This document shows, one piece after another, positions 8,011-16,989 of a DNA stretch of 64,000 bases (position 1 is its first letter; each line of letters starts with the position of its first letter). A program made the translations under genes and the position numbers. This DNA is from Gemmataceae bacterium (GTDB taxonomy: Bacteria; Planctomycetota; Planctomycetia; Gemmatales; Gemmataceae), in the NCBI GenBank assembly GCA_022842245.1, contig JALHPZ010000027.1, positions 30,741 to 94,740 of the forward strand, in the 5' to 3' direction. Under the pieces are notes generated by a model that saw nothing but the letters and a program-made list of their open reading frames with translations, did no database searches and was not told the DNA's origin.

Positions 8011-9699
8011 TTACTTCTTCGGCGGCGCCCATTCCTTTTGCGGCGGCGGCGGTTCGACGCCCTTGAGGGCCAGCGTCGAGATTGCCTTCGTCTTCAGGTC
8101 CACCACGCGGATGCGGTGGGCGTTCGTGTCGGCGAGGTACAGCTTGCCCTTCGCGACCGACATGCCGGCCGGCTCGCTCAACACGGCCCCTCCGAAGAAG
8201 CTGTCGGCCGCCTCGCCGCCGAGGATCGTCGTGCAGGTGCCGGCGGTGAAATCCACTTCCTTGAGCTTGCTGTTGTAGGTGTCGGCGACGAGGAGTTTGC
8301 CGTCATGCATCGCGACGGCGAGGGCGTGCTGGAGCCGTGCGTCTTCGAGTTTGCCGTCCTTGTCGCCGAAGAAGAACAGCGCGCCGCGATCGCCGGGCCG
8401 GCCGATTGGGGTCGTCACGCGGCCCTCGCCGGAAAGCGGGAGTTTGCGTATGGCCGAGCCTTCGCTGTCGGCGACGTAGAGCGACTGGCCGTCGGTCGCC
8501 AGACCGGATGGCTGCGCGAAGCTGGACGCGTAGAGCGGCCCGTCCTTGATATGTTCGCGGCCGTTACCGGCGAACGGCTTGATCTTCTTCGCATCGAGGT
8601 CCATCACCCAGATCTGGTGGTGTCCCGCCATGGCGATGAACATCTGCCGGCCGACGATCAGCAGGTCCCACGGCGAGTTGAGGCCCATGCCCTTCGCGTC
8701 GACGTAGGCGTCGAGGGCGCGGTTGGCGAACTCGCCGTCCTGTTTGCCGATCCCGGCGACGGTCACGCTCGTCTTCGCCTTGAGGTCGAGGGCGCGGATC
8801 GAGTGGTTCTTCCGGTCGGCGACGTAGAGAGTATCGCCGTCGAGCGCCATCCCCTGGGGGTCGTCGAAGAGCGTGGCAGCGAAGGGGCCGTCCTTGTAAC
8901 CGGGCGTGCCTGTGCCGATGATCTCCTGTTTGTTGCCATCGAGGTCGGTGATGACAATGCGGTGGTGCGTGCTATCGGCGATGAAGAGCCGGGTGCCCTT
9001 CTCGTCGGCAAGGACCTTGCCCGGGAAGAAAAGCGGTGTGTCGCCGGTTTCGCGGTAACGGACGAGATCAAAACGGAGCGGCTTTTCGTCGAGGACCTTT
9101 TTCTCCTTGGCTTCCGCGATGAGCTGCGCCACGACGGCATCCAGCACATCGTAGTTCCCTTCCCCGGAGAGCTGGCCGACATACTTGCCCTCGGCGTCGA
9201 TCACGGCCATCGAGGGCCACGAACTGATGTCGTAGGCGTCCCAGATCGCATGGTTGGCATCGTTCACGACCGGGTGCGCGATCTCGTAGCGCAATACGGC
9301 CTTGCGGATCGACCGGGTGTCCTTCTCGTTCTCGAATTTCGCGGAGTGGACGCCGATCACGACGAGTTCGTTCGGGTACTTCTTTTCGAGCTTCGCGAGG
9401 TCCGGCATGATGTGGATGCAGTTGATGCAGCACAATGTCCAGAAGTCGAGGAGGACGACCTTGCCCTTGAGGTCGGCGATCTTGATGGGGCCGGAGGTGT
9501 TCAGCCATGCCAGTCCGCCGTTGAGGTCCGGGGCGTCGGGGCGCTTCTCGGGAAGCTTTACTTTCTTGGGCGGATTCTCGGCCGTCGCCGACGAGGGTTG
9601 AAGCAGGAGGGCGGCGGCCAGCGTGGCGAGTCCGGCGAAGGTCAAGGACGCCAAGAGGAATCGACGGTAAAATTGCGGTCGGGAATCCGATCGGCTCAT
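8011..9699 (-). CDS. Thioredoxin-like / NHL-repeat protein (NHLRC2-type)
   Basis: The 562-residue protein has an N-terminal membrane or signal segment (LLASLTFAGLATLAAALLL, about residues 15-33). A TlpA-like thioredoxin domain of about residues 60-190 follows, with the unusual active site WTLCCINC (Cys91 and Cys94). A six-bladed NHL propeller then shows repeats such as LFIADSTHHRIVITDL, LYVADRKNHSIRALDL and LYVADSEGSAIRKLPL. This architecture and the CCINC motif match the NHLRC2 family found from bacteria to vertebrates. Export suggests it works outside the cytoplasm. It heads a minus-strand run with the nDsbD-like and PQQ-propeller genes, hinting at an extracytoplasmic redox function. Confidence 0.88.
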   Translation of the reverse strand: MSRSDSRPQFYRRFLLASLTFAGLATLAAALLLQPSSATAENPPKKVKLPEKRPDAPDLNGGLAWLNTSGPIKIADLKGKVVLLDFWTLCCINCIHIMPDLAKLEKKYPNELVVIGVHSAKFENEKDTRSIRKAVLRYEIAHPVVNDANHAIWDAYDISSWPSMAVIDAEGKYVGQLSGEGNYDVLDAVVAQLIAEAKEKKVLDEKPLRFDLVRYRETGDTPLFFPGKVLADEKGTRLFIADSTHHRIVITDLDGNKQEIIGTGTPGYKDGPFAATLFDDPQGMALDGDTLYVADRKNHSIRALDLKAKTSVTVAGIGKQDGEFANRALDAYVDAKGMGLNSPWDLLIVGRQMFIAMAGHHQIWVMDLDAKKIKPFAGNGREHIKDGPLYASSFAQPSGLATDGQSLYVADSEGSAIRKLPLSGEGRVTTPIGRPGDRGALFFFGDKDGKLEDARLQHALAVAMHDGKLLVADTYNSKLKEVDFTAGTCTTILGGEAADSFFGGAVLSEPAGMSVAKGKLYLADTNAHRIRVVDLKTKAISTLALKGVEPPPPQKEWAPPKK

Positions 9700-9911
9700 C
9701 GGGTGAAGTCTCCTGCGGTTTCTCCCATGATAGCCGAAGCCCTCGCGGATGAAAAACCGAAAAGTCGGGATCCCCCGCGCAACCGTTGAGTCCGTCAGAT
9801 CCGGCGGTTCGGGGGAGTTGGGTCAACTTTGCCGGGTAATTCGAGTCGAAGAGGGATGAATCCGGCGGACGGAAGCGGTATCGTCACTTCAATCCCCACA
9901 CGGAGTTTGTC

Positions 9912-12635
9912 GTGAATTCATCCTTTGCGACTGCCGAACATCGCCGACTGCGCGAGGCCAACGAGGGTACCGCATCGTGGCGGAATTGGGGGCCGTACCT
10001 GTCCGACCGCCAGTGGGGAACGGTACGCGAGGATTACAGCCCCGACGGCAACGCCTGGGACCATTTCCCGTTCGAGCACGCTCACAAGCGGGCCTATCGT
10101 TGGGGCGAAGACGGCCTCGCCGGCGTCAGCGATTCCGGCCAACGATTGTGCCTCTCCCTCGCGCTCTGGAACGGCAAGGACCCGATCCTGAAGGAACGGC
10201 TCTACGGCATCCCGAACGAAGGCGGCAACCACGGCGAGGACGTAAAGGAACTCTACTACCACCTCGACGCCACGCCGACCCACAGTTACCTCAAGTTCCT
10301 CTACAAGTATCCGCAGGCGGAGTATCCGTATCGCTGGCTGGCAGCCGAGAACAAACGCCGCTCGCGCCAGGAGGCGGAGTTTGAACTGCTCGACACGGGG
10401 CTGTTCAACGAGAATCGTTATTTCGACGTGTACGTCGAATACGCGAAGGCGTCGCCGACGGACCTGCTGATGCGGATCAACGTGGTGAACCGCGGGCCGG
10501 ACCCCGCGGAGATCACGGTGGTGCCGCAACTCTGGTATCGCAATACCTGGTCGTGGACCGAGGATTCGTTCCGGCCGATGATCACGCCGAAGGAAGGCCA
10601 GTCGCTACGACTCTTCCACTTCGACTGGGACGAGTACATCTGCCACTTCGACGGCACGCCGACCCTGCTCTTCACCGATAACGACACGAACGTGCGAAGC
10701 CTCTACGGCGTGGACAAGCCGGGATACTTCAAGGACGCGTTCCACGATTGCATCGTCGGCGGGAATCCGTCGGCCGCGAATCCGGAACGCTCCGGGACGA
10801 AGGCCGCGGCTCAGTATCGTCTGTCGATCCCGCCGGGCGGTTTCGCCTCCGTCCGCCTCCGGATGCGCCACACGACCGAAGACACGCTGGATTCCCCCTT
10901 TGCCGACTTCGACGACGTCTTCGCCAAGCGGATCGAGGAAGCGGATGAATTCTTCGCCGACGTTCAAGCCGGCATGACGGATGCCGACGCGAAACTCGTC
11001 CACCGGCAGGCGATCGCCGGATTGGTCTGGACCAAGCAGTTCTTCAATTACGACGTGTGGCAATGGCTCCACGGCGATCCGGCGCAGCCGAAGCCGCCCA
11101 AGAGCCGCAAACGGAACAACTCCGAAGAGGACCGCGGCCGCAACGTCGACTGGGAACACCTGAAGAACGCCGACATCATCTCGATGCCGGACAAGTGGGA
11201 ATATCCGTGGTACGCGGCGTGGGACCTCGCGTTCCATACGATCCCGTTCGCCACGGTGGACCCGGCGTTCGCCAAGGAACAACTGCTGTTGTTCCTGCGC
11301 GAGTGGTACATGCACCCGAACGGCCAACTGCCGGCGTACGAATGGAACTTCGGGGACGCGAACCCGCCGGTGCATGCGTGGGCCTGCTGGCGCGTCTTCC
11401 AGATCGAGCGGGAGCAGCGCGGCGACGCCGGCGACATCCCGTTCCTCGAGCGCTGCTTCCACAAGCTGATGCTCAACTTCAACTGGTGGGTGAACCGGAA
11501 GGACGCCAACGGCCGCAACGTCTTCCAGGGGGGCTTCCTCGGCCTCGACAACATCGGCGTCTTCGACCGCAGCCGACCGCTGCCGATGGGCGGGCACATC
11601 ATCCAGGCGGACGCGACCGGATGGATGGCGATGTACAGCCTGAACCTCATGCGCATCGCGCTCGAGCTGGCGCTGCACAACCCCGTCTACGAAGACGTCG
11701 CCATCAAGTTCTTCGAGCACTTCCTCGGCATCGCGCGCGCCATGACCGACATGGCCGGCAAGGGCATCGGCCTCTGGGACGAAAAGGACCAGTTCTATTA
11801 CGACGAACTGAACCTGCCCGATGGCCGCATCGAACCGCTGCGCGTGCGCTCGATGGTCGGGCTGATCCCGCTCTTCGCGGTCGAAGTGCTCGAACCGGAG
11901 TTGCTCGCGCGCGTCCCGAATTTCGCCCGACGCATGCGGTGGATCCTGGAAAACCGCCCCGACCTGTCGCAGTTGGTCTCACGGTGGTATCAGGGCGGCC
12001 GCGGCGAGCGCCGACTGCTCTCGCTCCTGCGCGGGCACCGGATGAAGAAGCTCTTCCGGCGACTTCTCGACGAGAATGAATTTCTCTCCGACTTCGGCGT
12101 TCGCTCGCTCTCAAAGGCGCACAAGGGCCGGCCGTTCACGTTCGAAGCCGGCGGCGAAGTGTTGACGGTGGACTATCAGCCGGCGGAATCGACAATCCCG
12201 GCCTTCGGCGGCAACTCGAACTGGCGCGGCCCGATCTGGTTCCCGATGAATTACCTGCTCGTGGAAAGCCTGCACAAGTTCCACCACTACTATGGTGAAG
12301 ACTTTTTGGTCGAGTGCCCGACCGGCAGCGGTAATCAGATGACCATTTTGCAAGTCGCGAAGGAGATCTCCGCCCGTTTGACGCGGATTTTCCTGAAGGA
12401 CGTGGACGGCCGCCGCGCGGTCAACGGCTGGTACGAAACGCATCAGACCGACCCGCACTTCCGGGACCATGTGCCGTTCTACGAATACTTCCACGGGGAT
12501 ACGGGCATGGGCCTGGGCGCGAGCCACCAGACGGGCTGGACGGCGCTGGTGGCGAAGCTGTTGTTGCCGAGCGAGAGCACGTTCTCGGACTTGTGCGGCA
12601 GCGCCGCACGTGCGGTCATCAAGTGCCAGGCCTGA
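9912..12635 (+). CDS. GH63-like glycoside hydrolase (MGH1-type glucosidase)
   Basis: This large protein of 907 residues has no signal peptide, so it is probably cytoplasmic. An N-terminal beta-rich region (GNAWDHFPFEHAHKRAYRWG) precedes an (alpha/alpha)6 barrel with segments typical of the GH63/MGH1 group: YPWYAAWDLAFHTIPFA, DATGWMAMYSLNLMRIALEL and FGGNSNWRGPIWFPMNYLLV, the last being the acid/base-side tryptophan-rich loop. Family members cleave alpha-glucosides, mannosylglycerate or glucosylglycerate; the substrate here is not evident. The ATG at 9912 follows GTGAATTC, where the GTG is followed in-frame by a natural N-terminus. It is convergent with the NTF2-like gene, 3 bp apart. Confidence 0.85.
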   Translation: MNSSFATAEHRRLREANEGTASWRNWGPYLSDRQWGTVREDYSPDGNAWDHFPFEHAHKRAYRWGEDGLAGVSDSGQRLCLSLALWNGKDPILKERLYGIPNEGGNHGEDVKELYYHLDATPTHSYLKFLYKYPQAEYPYRWLAAENKRRSRQEAEFELLDTGLFNENRYFDVYVEYAKASPTDLLMRINVVNRGPDPAEITVVPQLWYRNTWSWTEDSFRPMITPKEGQSLRLFHFDWDEYICHFDGTPTLLFTDNDTNVRSLYGVDKPGYFKDAFHDCIVGGNPSAANPERSGTKAAAQYRLSIPPGGFASVRLRMRHTTEDTLDSPFADFDDVFAKRIEEADEFFADVQAGMTDADAKLVHRQAIAGLVWTKQFFNYDVWQWLHGDPAQPKPPKSRKRNNSEEDRGRNVDWEHLKNADIISMPDKWEYPWYAAWDLAFHTIPFATVDPAFAKEQLLLFLREWYMHPNGQLPAYEWNFGDANPPVHAWACWRVFQIEREQRGDAGDIPFLERCFHKLMLNFNWWVNRKDANGRNVFQGGFLGLDNIGVFDRSRPLPMGGHIIQADATGWMAMYSLNLMRIALELALHNPVYEDVAIKFFEHFLGIARAMTDMAGKGIGLWDEKDQFYYDELNLPDGRIEPLRVRSMVGLIPLFAVEVLEPELLARVPNFARRMRWILENRPDLSQLVSRWYQGGRGERRLLSLLRGHRMKKLFRRLLDENEFLSDFGVRSLSKAHKGRPFTFEAGGEVLTVDYQPAESTIPAFGGNSNWRGPIWFPMNYLLVESLHKFHHYYGEDFLVECPTGSGNQMTILQVAKEISARLTRIFLKDVDGRRAVNGWYETHQTDPHFRDHVPFYEYFHGDTGMGLGASHQTGWTALVAKLLLPSESTFSDLCGSAARAVIKCQA

Positions 12636-12638
12636 GCG

Positions 12639-13136
12639 TCATTTCGGTTCGCTTGCCGAGGTGTGGTCGTAGACGCAGCGCCAGCCGTTGGCGAAGCGGA
12701 CCATCTTCAAGGTGAACAGGCCATCGGGATTGGATGCTTTGAGTGCGAGCAACCACCGGCCGCGCACGAGCGCCACTTCGTTCGATAAGACCTCGACATG
12801 GATGTCGGCGAACGTCAGCCGGCCCATTTCCTTGCCTTCGGACTGGTAGCGCTTGCGGTAGCGTTCCAGCGTCGGCTTCCAGCCTTTTGTGATCGTGCCG
12901 CCGGAGTAGAAGAGCAATTCGTCGCTGTTCCAATAGCCGGCCATAAAGACGTCGAGATCGCCTCGGTTCCAAGCGTCGACCTGCGAGCTCAGTAGCGTTC
13001 GGATCTGATCCTCGGCCCGCTCCGGTAAGCGGTTCTCGGCGCGGCGGGACGCGAGGAAGATGAAGGCGAGCGCGGCCAGCGCCGCGATCGCAAGTTGGTA
13101 TCCCAAGCTCTGCGCGCGTCGGGCCGCGTCGTTCAT
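12639..13136 (-). CDS. Membrane-anchored NTF2-like (DUF4440/SnoaL) protein
   Basis: The 165-residue protein has one N-terminal membrane anchor (LGYQLAIAALAALAFIFLAS). An NTF2-like cone fold follows, recognised by LLSSQVDAWNRGDLDVFMAG then ELLFYSGGTITKGWKPTLER and a C-terminal RFANGWRCVYDHTS strand. This arrangement is typical of DUF4440 ketosteroid-isomerase-like proteins, several of which act as accessory or binding domains. The gene stops 3 bp from the glycosidase stop and begins 8 bp downstream of the Gfo/Idh stop, so it is probably co-transcribed with that oxidoreductase. No catalytic residues are assigned. Confidence 0.75.
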   Translation of the reverse strand: MNDAARRAQSLGYQLAIAALAALAFIFLASRRAENRLPERAEDQIRTLLSSQVDAWNRGDLDVFMAGYWNSDELLFYSGGTITKGWKPTLERYRKRYQSEGKEMGRLTFADIHVEVLSNEVALVRGRWLLALKASNPDGLFTLKMVRFANGWRCVYDHTSASEPK

Positions 13137-13143
13137 GCTCGCC

Positions 13144-14286
13144 TCAGAACTGCGGGATCGCGACGCGGTCGCCGCCCTTCATCGCGCTCTCGTGGGCGCA
13201 GAGGCCGACAAGCGTCCAATTCGCGCTTGTCGGAGCGTCCGGGAACGCCGGCTGCTTGCCGAGCACGGCCATCAGGAAATTGTGGACGAGGTGCGGGTGG
13301 CTGCCGCCGTGTCCGCCGCCTTGCAGGAAGCTCAGGTGATCGGCGTCCTGGATCGCTGCCGGCATCGTGAACTTGCGGATCGGTTCCGGCAGTCGACTTG
13401 CGAAGTCCGGCACCTTCACGCGCTGAGGAATCTCCTTCTCCGTCAGCGGCTTCTCCGGCGAATTCTTCGTGTGGATCACCGGATCCTCGTCCTCGACCTG
13501 TTGCCACTCAAAACTCTTCTTGCTGCCGGTCACATCGAAGCTCTCGCGGTATTGCCGGGCGACGTCGAATAGCGTGCGCGTCACTTCGGCGCAGACGTCC
13601 GAACCCTTGATCTTGAACGTGGCCGTCTCGAGGGCGAACGGAGAGTTGTACTTCTTGATCAACTCCTCGCGGATACGACCGGAGCCGTGGCAGACGACGG
13701 ACTCGGCGAGCGCCGGTGCGCCGGGCTTGCTGAGGATCGCGAGGCAGGGGCTGACGCAGTGGGTGGCGTACCACATCGGCGGCAGGCCGGGCCAGTAGTC
13801 GGGCCAGCCGTCCATGTCCTGCTGGTGCGAGCCGCGGAGGAACTGGATGCGGCCGAGTTCGCCCTTGTCGTAGAGATCCTTCGCAAACAGGTATTCGCGG
13901 GCGTAGACGACCGTCTCCATCATCATGTAGATATTGCCGGTCTTCTTCTGGAGGTCGCAAATCTGCTTGATGTCGTCGGCGTTCGTGGCCATCGGCACGG
14001 TGCAGGCGACATGCTTGCCTGCTTTGAGCGCCGCGATACTCTGCGGCCCGTGGTCGGGGATCGGGCTGTTGATATGGACGGCGTCGATGTCCGGGTCCTT
14101 CAGGACGTCTTCGTAGCTCTGGTAGCGTTTCTTGATGCCGTACTTGTCGCCGACCTTGTCCATCTCGGCCTTGTTCCGCCGGCAGACGGCCGCCATTTCC
14201 GCGTTCGGGTGCGCCTGGTAGATGGGGATGAACTCGGCGCCGAATCCAAGGCCGACGATGGCCACGCGGATCTTCTTCTCGCTCAT
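13144..14286 (-). CDS. Gfo/Idh/MocA family oxidoreductase
   Basis: This is a 380-residue NAD(P)-binding oxidoreductase. The N-terminus VAIVGLGFGAEFIPIYQAHP is the Rossmann motif, VHINSPIPDH covers the second nucleotide strand, and AGKHVACTVPMAT sits where most relatives have EKP, so the hallmark Lys-Pro is replaced by Val-Pro. The C-terminal domain has GSHQQDMDGWPDYWPGLPPM and a late histidine-rich GGGHGGSHPHLVHNF segment. The altered EKP site makes the usual Lys-assisted hydride transfer doubtful. It lies downstream of a DUF1501 gene on the same strand, separated by a large palindrome at 14341. Confidence 0.88.
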   Translation of the reverse strand: MSEKKIRVAIVGLGFGAEFIPIYQAHPNAEMAAVCRRNKAEMDKVGDKYGIKKRYQSYEDVLKDPDIDAVHINSPIPDHGPQSIAALKAGKHVACTVPMATNADDIKQICDLQKKTGNIYMMMETVVYAREYLFAKDLYDKGELGRIQFLRGSHQQDMDGWPDYWPGLPPMWYATHCVSPCLAILSKPGAPALAESVVCHGSGRIREELIKKYNSPFALETATFKIKGSDVCAEVTRTLFDVARQYRESFDVTGSKKSFEWQQVEDEDPVIHTKNSPEKPLTEKEIPQRVKVPDFASRLPEPIRKFTMPAAIQDADHLSFLQGGGHGGSHPHLVHNFLMAVLGKQPAFPDAPTSANWTLVGLCAHESAMKGGDRVAIPQF

Positions 14287-14340
14287 GGTGTACCCGTGCG
14301 AAGGGGAGAGAAACGTCTGCGGAGAAAGGTACCCATTGCT

Positions 14341-14409
14341 TCCCGATGGAAAAGGGGTCGGGAGTCGTTTTCGCCGCGAAAACGACTCCCGACCCCTTTT
14401 CCATCGGGA
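14341..14409. repeat. Perfect 33-bp-arm palindrome
   Basis: The left arm (14341-14373) and right arm (14377-14409) are exact reverse complements, separated by only CCG; pairing can extend one more base pair into the loop. The arm core reads AAAAGGGGTCGGGAGTCG. It fills the gap between the DUF1501 stop (14414) and the Gfo/Idh start (14286). Such elements are usually dispersed REP-like palindromes or very strong terminators. There is no run of U after the right arm in the direction of transcription, which speaks for a mobile repeat. Only one copy is present in this window. Confidence 0.85.
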
Positions 14410-14413
14410 TGGA

Positions 14414-15826
14414 TCAGAACAGCTCGCGGATCGGATCGCCGCCGTTGGGCAGGATCGGGTACGGCCGGCCCGTGGCGTCGGGATACATGCTTTCGAGCGG
14501 GATGCCGAAGTGACGGTAGATCGTCGCGGCGAGGTCGCCGGGCGTGATCGGCCGGTCGAGGATCGTGCCGCCGTCCTTGGTGGACTTACCGATCACCTGG
14601 CCGTGATTCATCCCGCCGCCGGCGAGCAGCATCGACATGATGTACGGCCAGTGGTTGCGGCCGTCGGTGCTGCCCTGCGTGCCGAGGTTGGGCGTGCGGC
14701 CGAACTCGCCCATCGCGATGACGAGCGTGGAGTCGAGTAAACCGCGTTGTTCGAGGTCGAGGAGCAGCGTGGTGTAGAGGTGGTCGAACAGCGGCAGGAG
14801 CGGACCGAGGCCGTTCTTGATACCGCCGTACGGGGGGATGTTGTCGCCGTGGGTATCCCACGTGCCGGAGGCGGTGTGGTAGCTGAGGTCGAGCGTGACG
14901 AAGGCGGTGCCGGCCTCGACGAGGCGGCGTGCGAGGAGCGCCTGCTGGCACCAGAGGTGCTTTCCGTACTTCTCGCGCGTCGCCTTCGGTTCCTTTTCCA
15001 GGTCGAGCGCATCCCGCACGCGACCGCTCGTCAGCATCGCGACGGCTTGCCGGCCGTACTTGTCGAGGCCCGTCTCCGACGAGTCGAGCGATTCGCGCAG
15101 GCGGTCGAAGCCCTTCAAGAGCGATTGGCGATCGTCGAGCCGGCCGGAGTCGACTTCGACGGGCAGTTCGAACATCTTGCCACCGGAAAGCTTGCCGGAG
15201 TCCTTGCCGACAAGGTCGTAGATGGGCAGCCGTGCGGCTTCGTTCGCCAGGAACGGATCGTATTGCTTTCCAGCGCGGCCGGCGAAGGCGAGGTGCGACC
15301 GGGATTTCATGAACGCGGCATAAGCCGGCACGGCCGGGTGGTTCGAGCCATGAAACTTCGCCACGAGCGAGGCGATGGCCGGATACTGCTTCGCCTCCGG
15401 ATTCGTCCGCGGTTCGGCAAGCAAGTTCGCCGTGGTCATCACCGTGTTCGGCTCGTGGTTGCTGTGCCGGCAATCGACGGAGCGGATGACCGTGCATCGG
15501 TCAAGGATCGCCGCGAGCTTCGGCAGGTGTTCGCAGACCAGCACGCCGGGGAGTTTTGTCTTCGTGACGCCAAAGGGTCCCCGGTTTTCCGGTGGACGGT
15601 CCGGCTTCGGGTCAAGTGTGTCGATCTGGCTTGGCCCCCCGGCCATCCAGAGGAGGATGACGCTCTTCTTGGTCGCAGACGGTCCGGCCTTCGCGAGCAG
15701 GGCCGGCAGCGTGAGGCCGGCCATCCCGGCAATGCCGGCCTTAAGAAGATTGCGGCGCGACGGGATCGTGAGGCCTTCGCGGTCTCGGGGCAGGAGCGAT
15801 TGAAAGCCGTGAGTGTGTGCGTGCAT
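14414..15826 (-). CDS. DUF1501 family protein with Tat-like leader
   Basis: This 470-residue protein has a leader containing IPSRRNLLKAGIAGMAGLTL, a clear twin-arginine pattern. The mature part shows KSVILLWMAGGPSQIDTLDP, CRHSNHEPNTVMTTANLL, TLVIAMGEFGRTPNLGTQGS and DGRNHWPYIMSMLLAGGG, the ordered DUF1501 motifs of the sulfatase/phosphatase superfamily. Unlike the copy at 3512, which has DGG, the first metal-site motif reads AGG here, so one possible ligand is lost. The alternation of DUF1501 with Gfo/Idh genes occurs twice in this window. Its role is unproven. Confidence 0.9.
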   Translation of the reverse strand: MHAHTHGFQSLLPRDREGLTIPSRRNLLKAGIAGMAGLTLPALLAKAGPSATKKSVILLWMAGGPSQIDTLDPKPDRPPENRGPFGVTKTKLPGVLVCEHLPKLAAILDRCTVIRSVDCRHSNHEPNTVMTTANLLAEPRTNPEAKQYPAIASLVAKFHGSNHPAVPAYAAFMKSRSHLAFAGRAGKQYDPFLANEAARLPIYDLVGKDSGKLSGGKMFELPVEVDSGRLDDRQSLLKGFDRLRESLDSSETGLDKYGRQAVAMLTSGRVRDALDLEKEPKATREKYGKHLWCQQALLARRLVEAGTAFVTLDLSYHTASGTWDTHGDNIPPYGGIKNGLGPLLPLFDHLYTTLLLDLEQRGLLDSTLVIAMGEFGRTPNLGTQGSTDGRNHWPYIMSMLLAGGGMNHGQVIGKSTKDGGTILDRPITPGDLAATIYRHFGIPLESMYPDATGRPYPILPNGGDPIRELF

Positions 15827-15888
15827 CGTGCGATTCCGGCAAGGAGCGGCCGGTGGCGGGATGACATGACTTTACCCGAAGTGATTGC

Positions 15889-15921
15889 AAAAAGAAAGCC
15901 CCGCGACGTTCGTCGCGGGGC
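15889..15921 (-). terminator. Rho-independent terminator of the ECF sigma gene
   Basis: On the minus strand, 12 bp after the sigma-factor stop, an 11-bp perfect stem (arms 15911-15921 and 15898-15908, GCCCCGCGACG) closes on a two-base loop. It is followed by TTTCTTTTT (15889-15897), a good U-tract. It would end transcription coming from 16515 before the convergently placed region upstream of DUF1501. Confidence 0.8.
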
Positions 15922-15933
15922 ATCGGGTTCACT

Positions 15934-16515
15934 TCAAACCGCCAGTTCCATCATGGCGGCGCCGGCGGCGGACTCGCGGCCTTCCATGGCATCCTTCAGC
16001 CGCGCCCGCGCCACGTGCAGTCGGCGCTTGATCGTGCCGACGGGCGTCTCAAACTCGCGTGCCATCTGCTTCAGGCTCCGGCCCCGCAGGTAGAACGCTT
16101 CCAACGTCGCCCGGTCGAGGTCCTTGAGCTTCCGCAGTCCAGCGTGCAGTTCCGCCTTCTCCTCGGCCAGGACGAGCTGCTCGTCGGGCGCCCGGAAGTC
16201 GCCTTCCACACCGTCGAGGAACTCCGGTTCCGTTCCGAAGACCGGGCCCTTCCGCGTCGCGCGGTTGATCGCCATCCGCGCGATGATCTGCCGCAGCCAG
16301 CCGGCAAAGCACCGGGCGTCCCGGAGCTGCGGCAGCTTCCGCATCGCGTGGATGAACACTTCCTGCGCCAGCTCCTGCGCTTCGCCGGCGTCCCGAGTCC
16401 GCGCCATCGCCATGGCGAAGACGCTGTTCTGGAACCGCTCGACGAGTTCGCCGTACGCGGCCCGGTCGCCGAGCTTCGCCTTGTCCACCAGGATCTCGAT
16501 TTCCATCCAGCTCAT
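15934..16515 (-). CDS. RNA polymerase ECF-type sigma-70 factor
   Basis: The start at 16515 (MSWMEIEILVDKAKLGDRAA) gives 193 residues; a GTG at 16554 would add 13. Region 2 is visible as YGELVERFQNSVFAMAMART, ELAQEVFIHAMRKLPQLRD and FAGWLRQIIARMAINRATR. Region 4 has DLDRATLEAFYLRGRSLKQM and TPVGTIKRRLHVARARLKDA, the helix-turn-helix that reads the -35 element. ECF factors direct RNA polymerase to stress or envelope regulons. No anti-sigma factor with the usual zinc motif or membrane helix is adjacent, and a short unassigned reading frame lies upstream. A hairpin terminator follows immediately. Confidence 0.92.
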   Translation of the reverse strand: MSWMEIEILVDKAKLGDRAAYGELVERFQNSVFAMAMARTRDAGEAQELAQEVFIHAMRKLPQLRDARCFAGWLRQIIARMAINRATRKGPVFGTEPEFLDGVEGDFRAPDEQLVLAEEKAELHAGLRKLKDLDRATLEAFYLRGRSLKQMAREFETPVGTIKRRLHVARARLKDAMEGRESAAGAAMMELAV

Positions 16516-16554
16516 GATTGGGTTCCCGTCCCGATCCCGTTTCGCGGGCCGCAC

Positions 16555-16989
16555 CGGCGTTGTCGGAACGGAATCGACGGCCGCCCCGGATCAGCAAGGG
16601 GGCTCCTCGGTTCCCTCCAAGCGGGCGGTGCGAATCGACTCGGTTTGGGAGTCGGTCGCACTCAGCCCGCGGCGGGTTCGGCGGTATGTTCGGCGAATCG
16701 CCTCAAGAATTGGATCGACGGAACGGACGGCGCGAACGGACTGAGCGTGGCTCGTCGGTTCATCGCGTCCGGTCCGAATCGCGGGAAAGCCGAGCGCCCC
16801 GACATAGCGGGAACGCGACTTCCTCGGAGGACCCGAACTTGGGCTTCGTTCGCCTGGGTTGCGGTTGACTGCTGGCCGGAGACAGCGCGGTGTTATCGAG
16901 CGTCGTTCGCGAATCGAATTCCGCTCGCTCCCGTGGGAACGGCCGGAATCCGGTTCAAATCGTTCGTGCGCGATAAACCGTGCGTCACG
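16555..16989. other. 435-bp stretch without a supportable gene
   Basis: Several short frames are open on both strands here, but all are Arg/Ser-rich with poor codon third-position bias and no start signal. The sequence is rich in CGAATCG/GGAATCC-like runs. It forms the leader of the sigma-factor gene on the minus strand and may contain its promoter. I see no RNA gene or mobile element. Confidence 0.4.
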
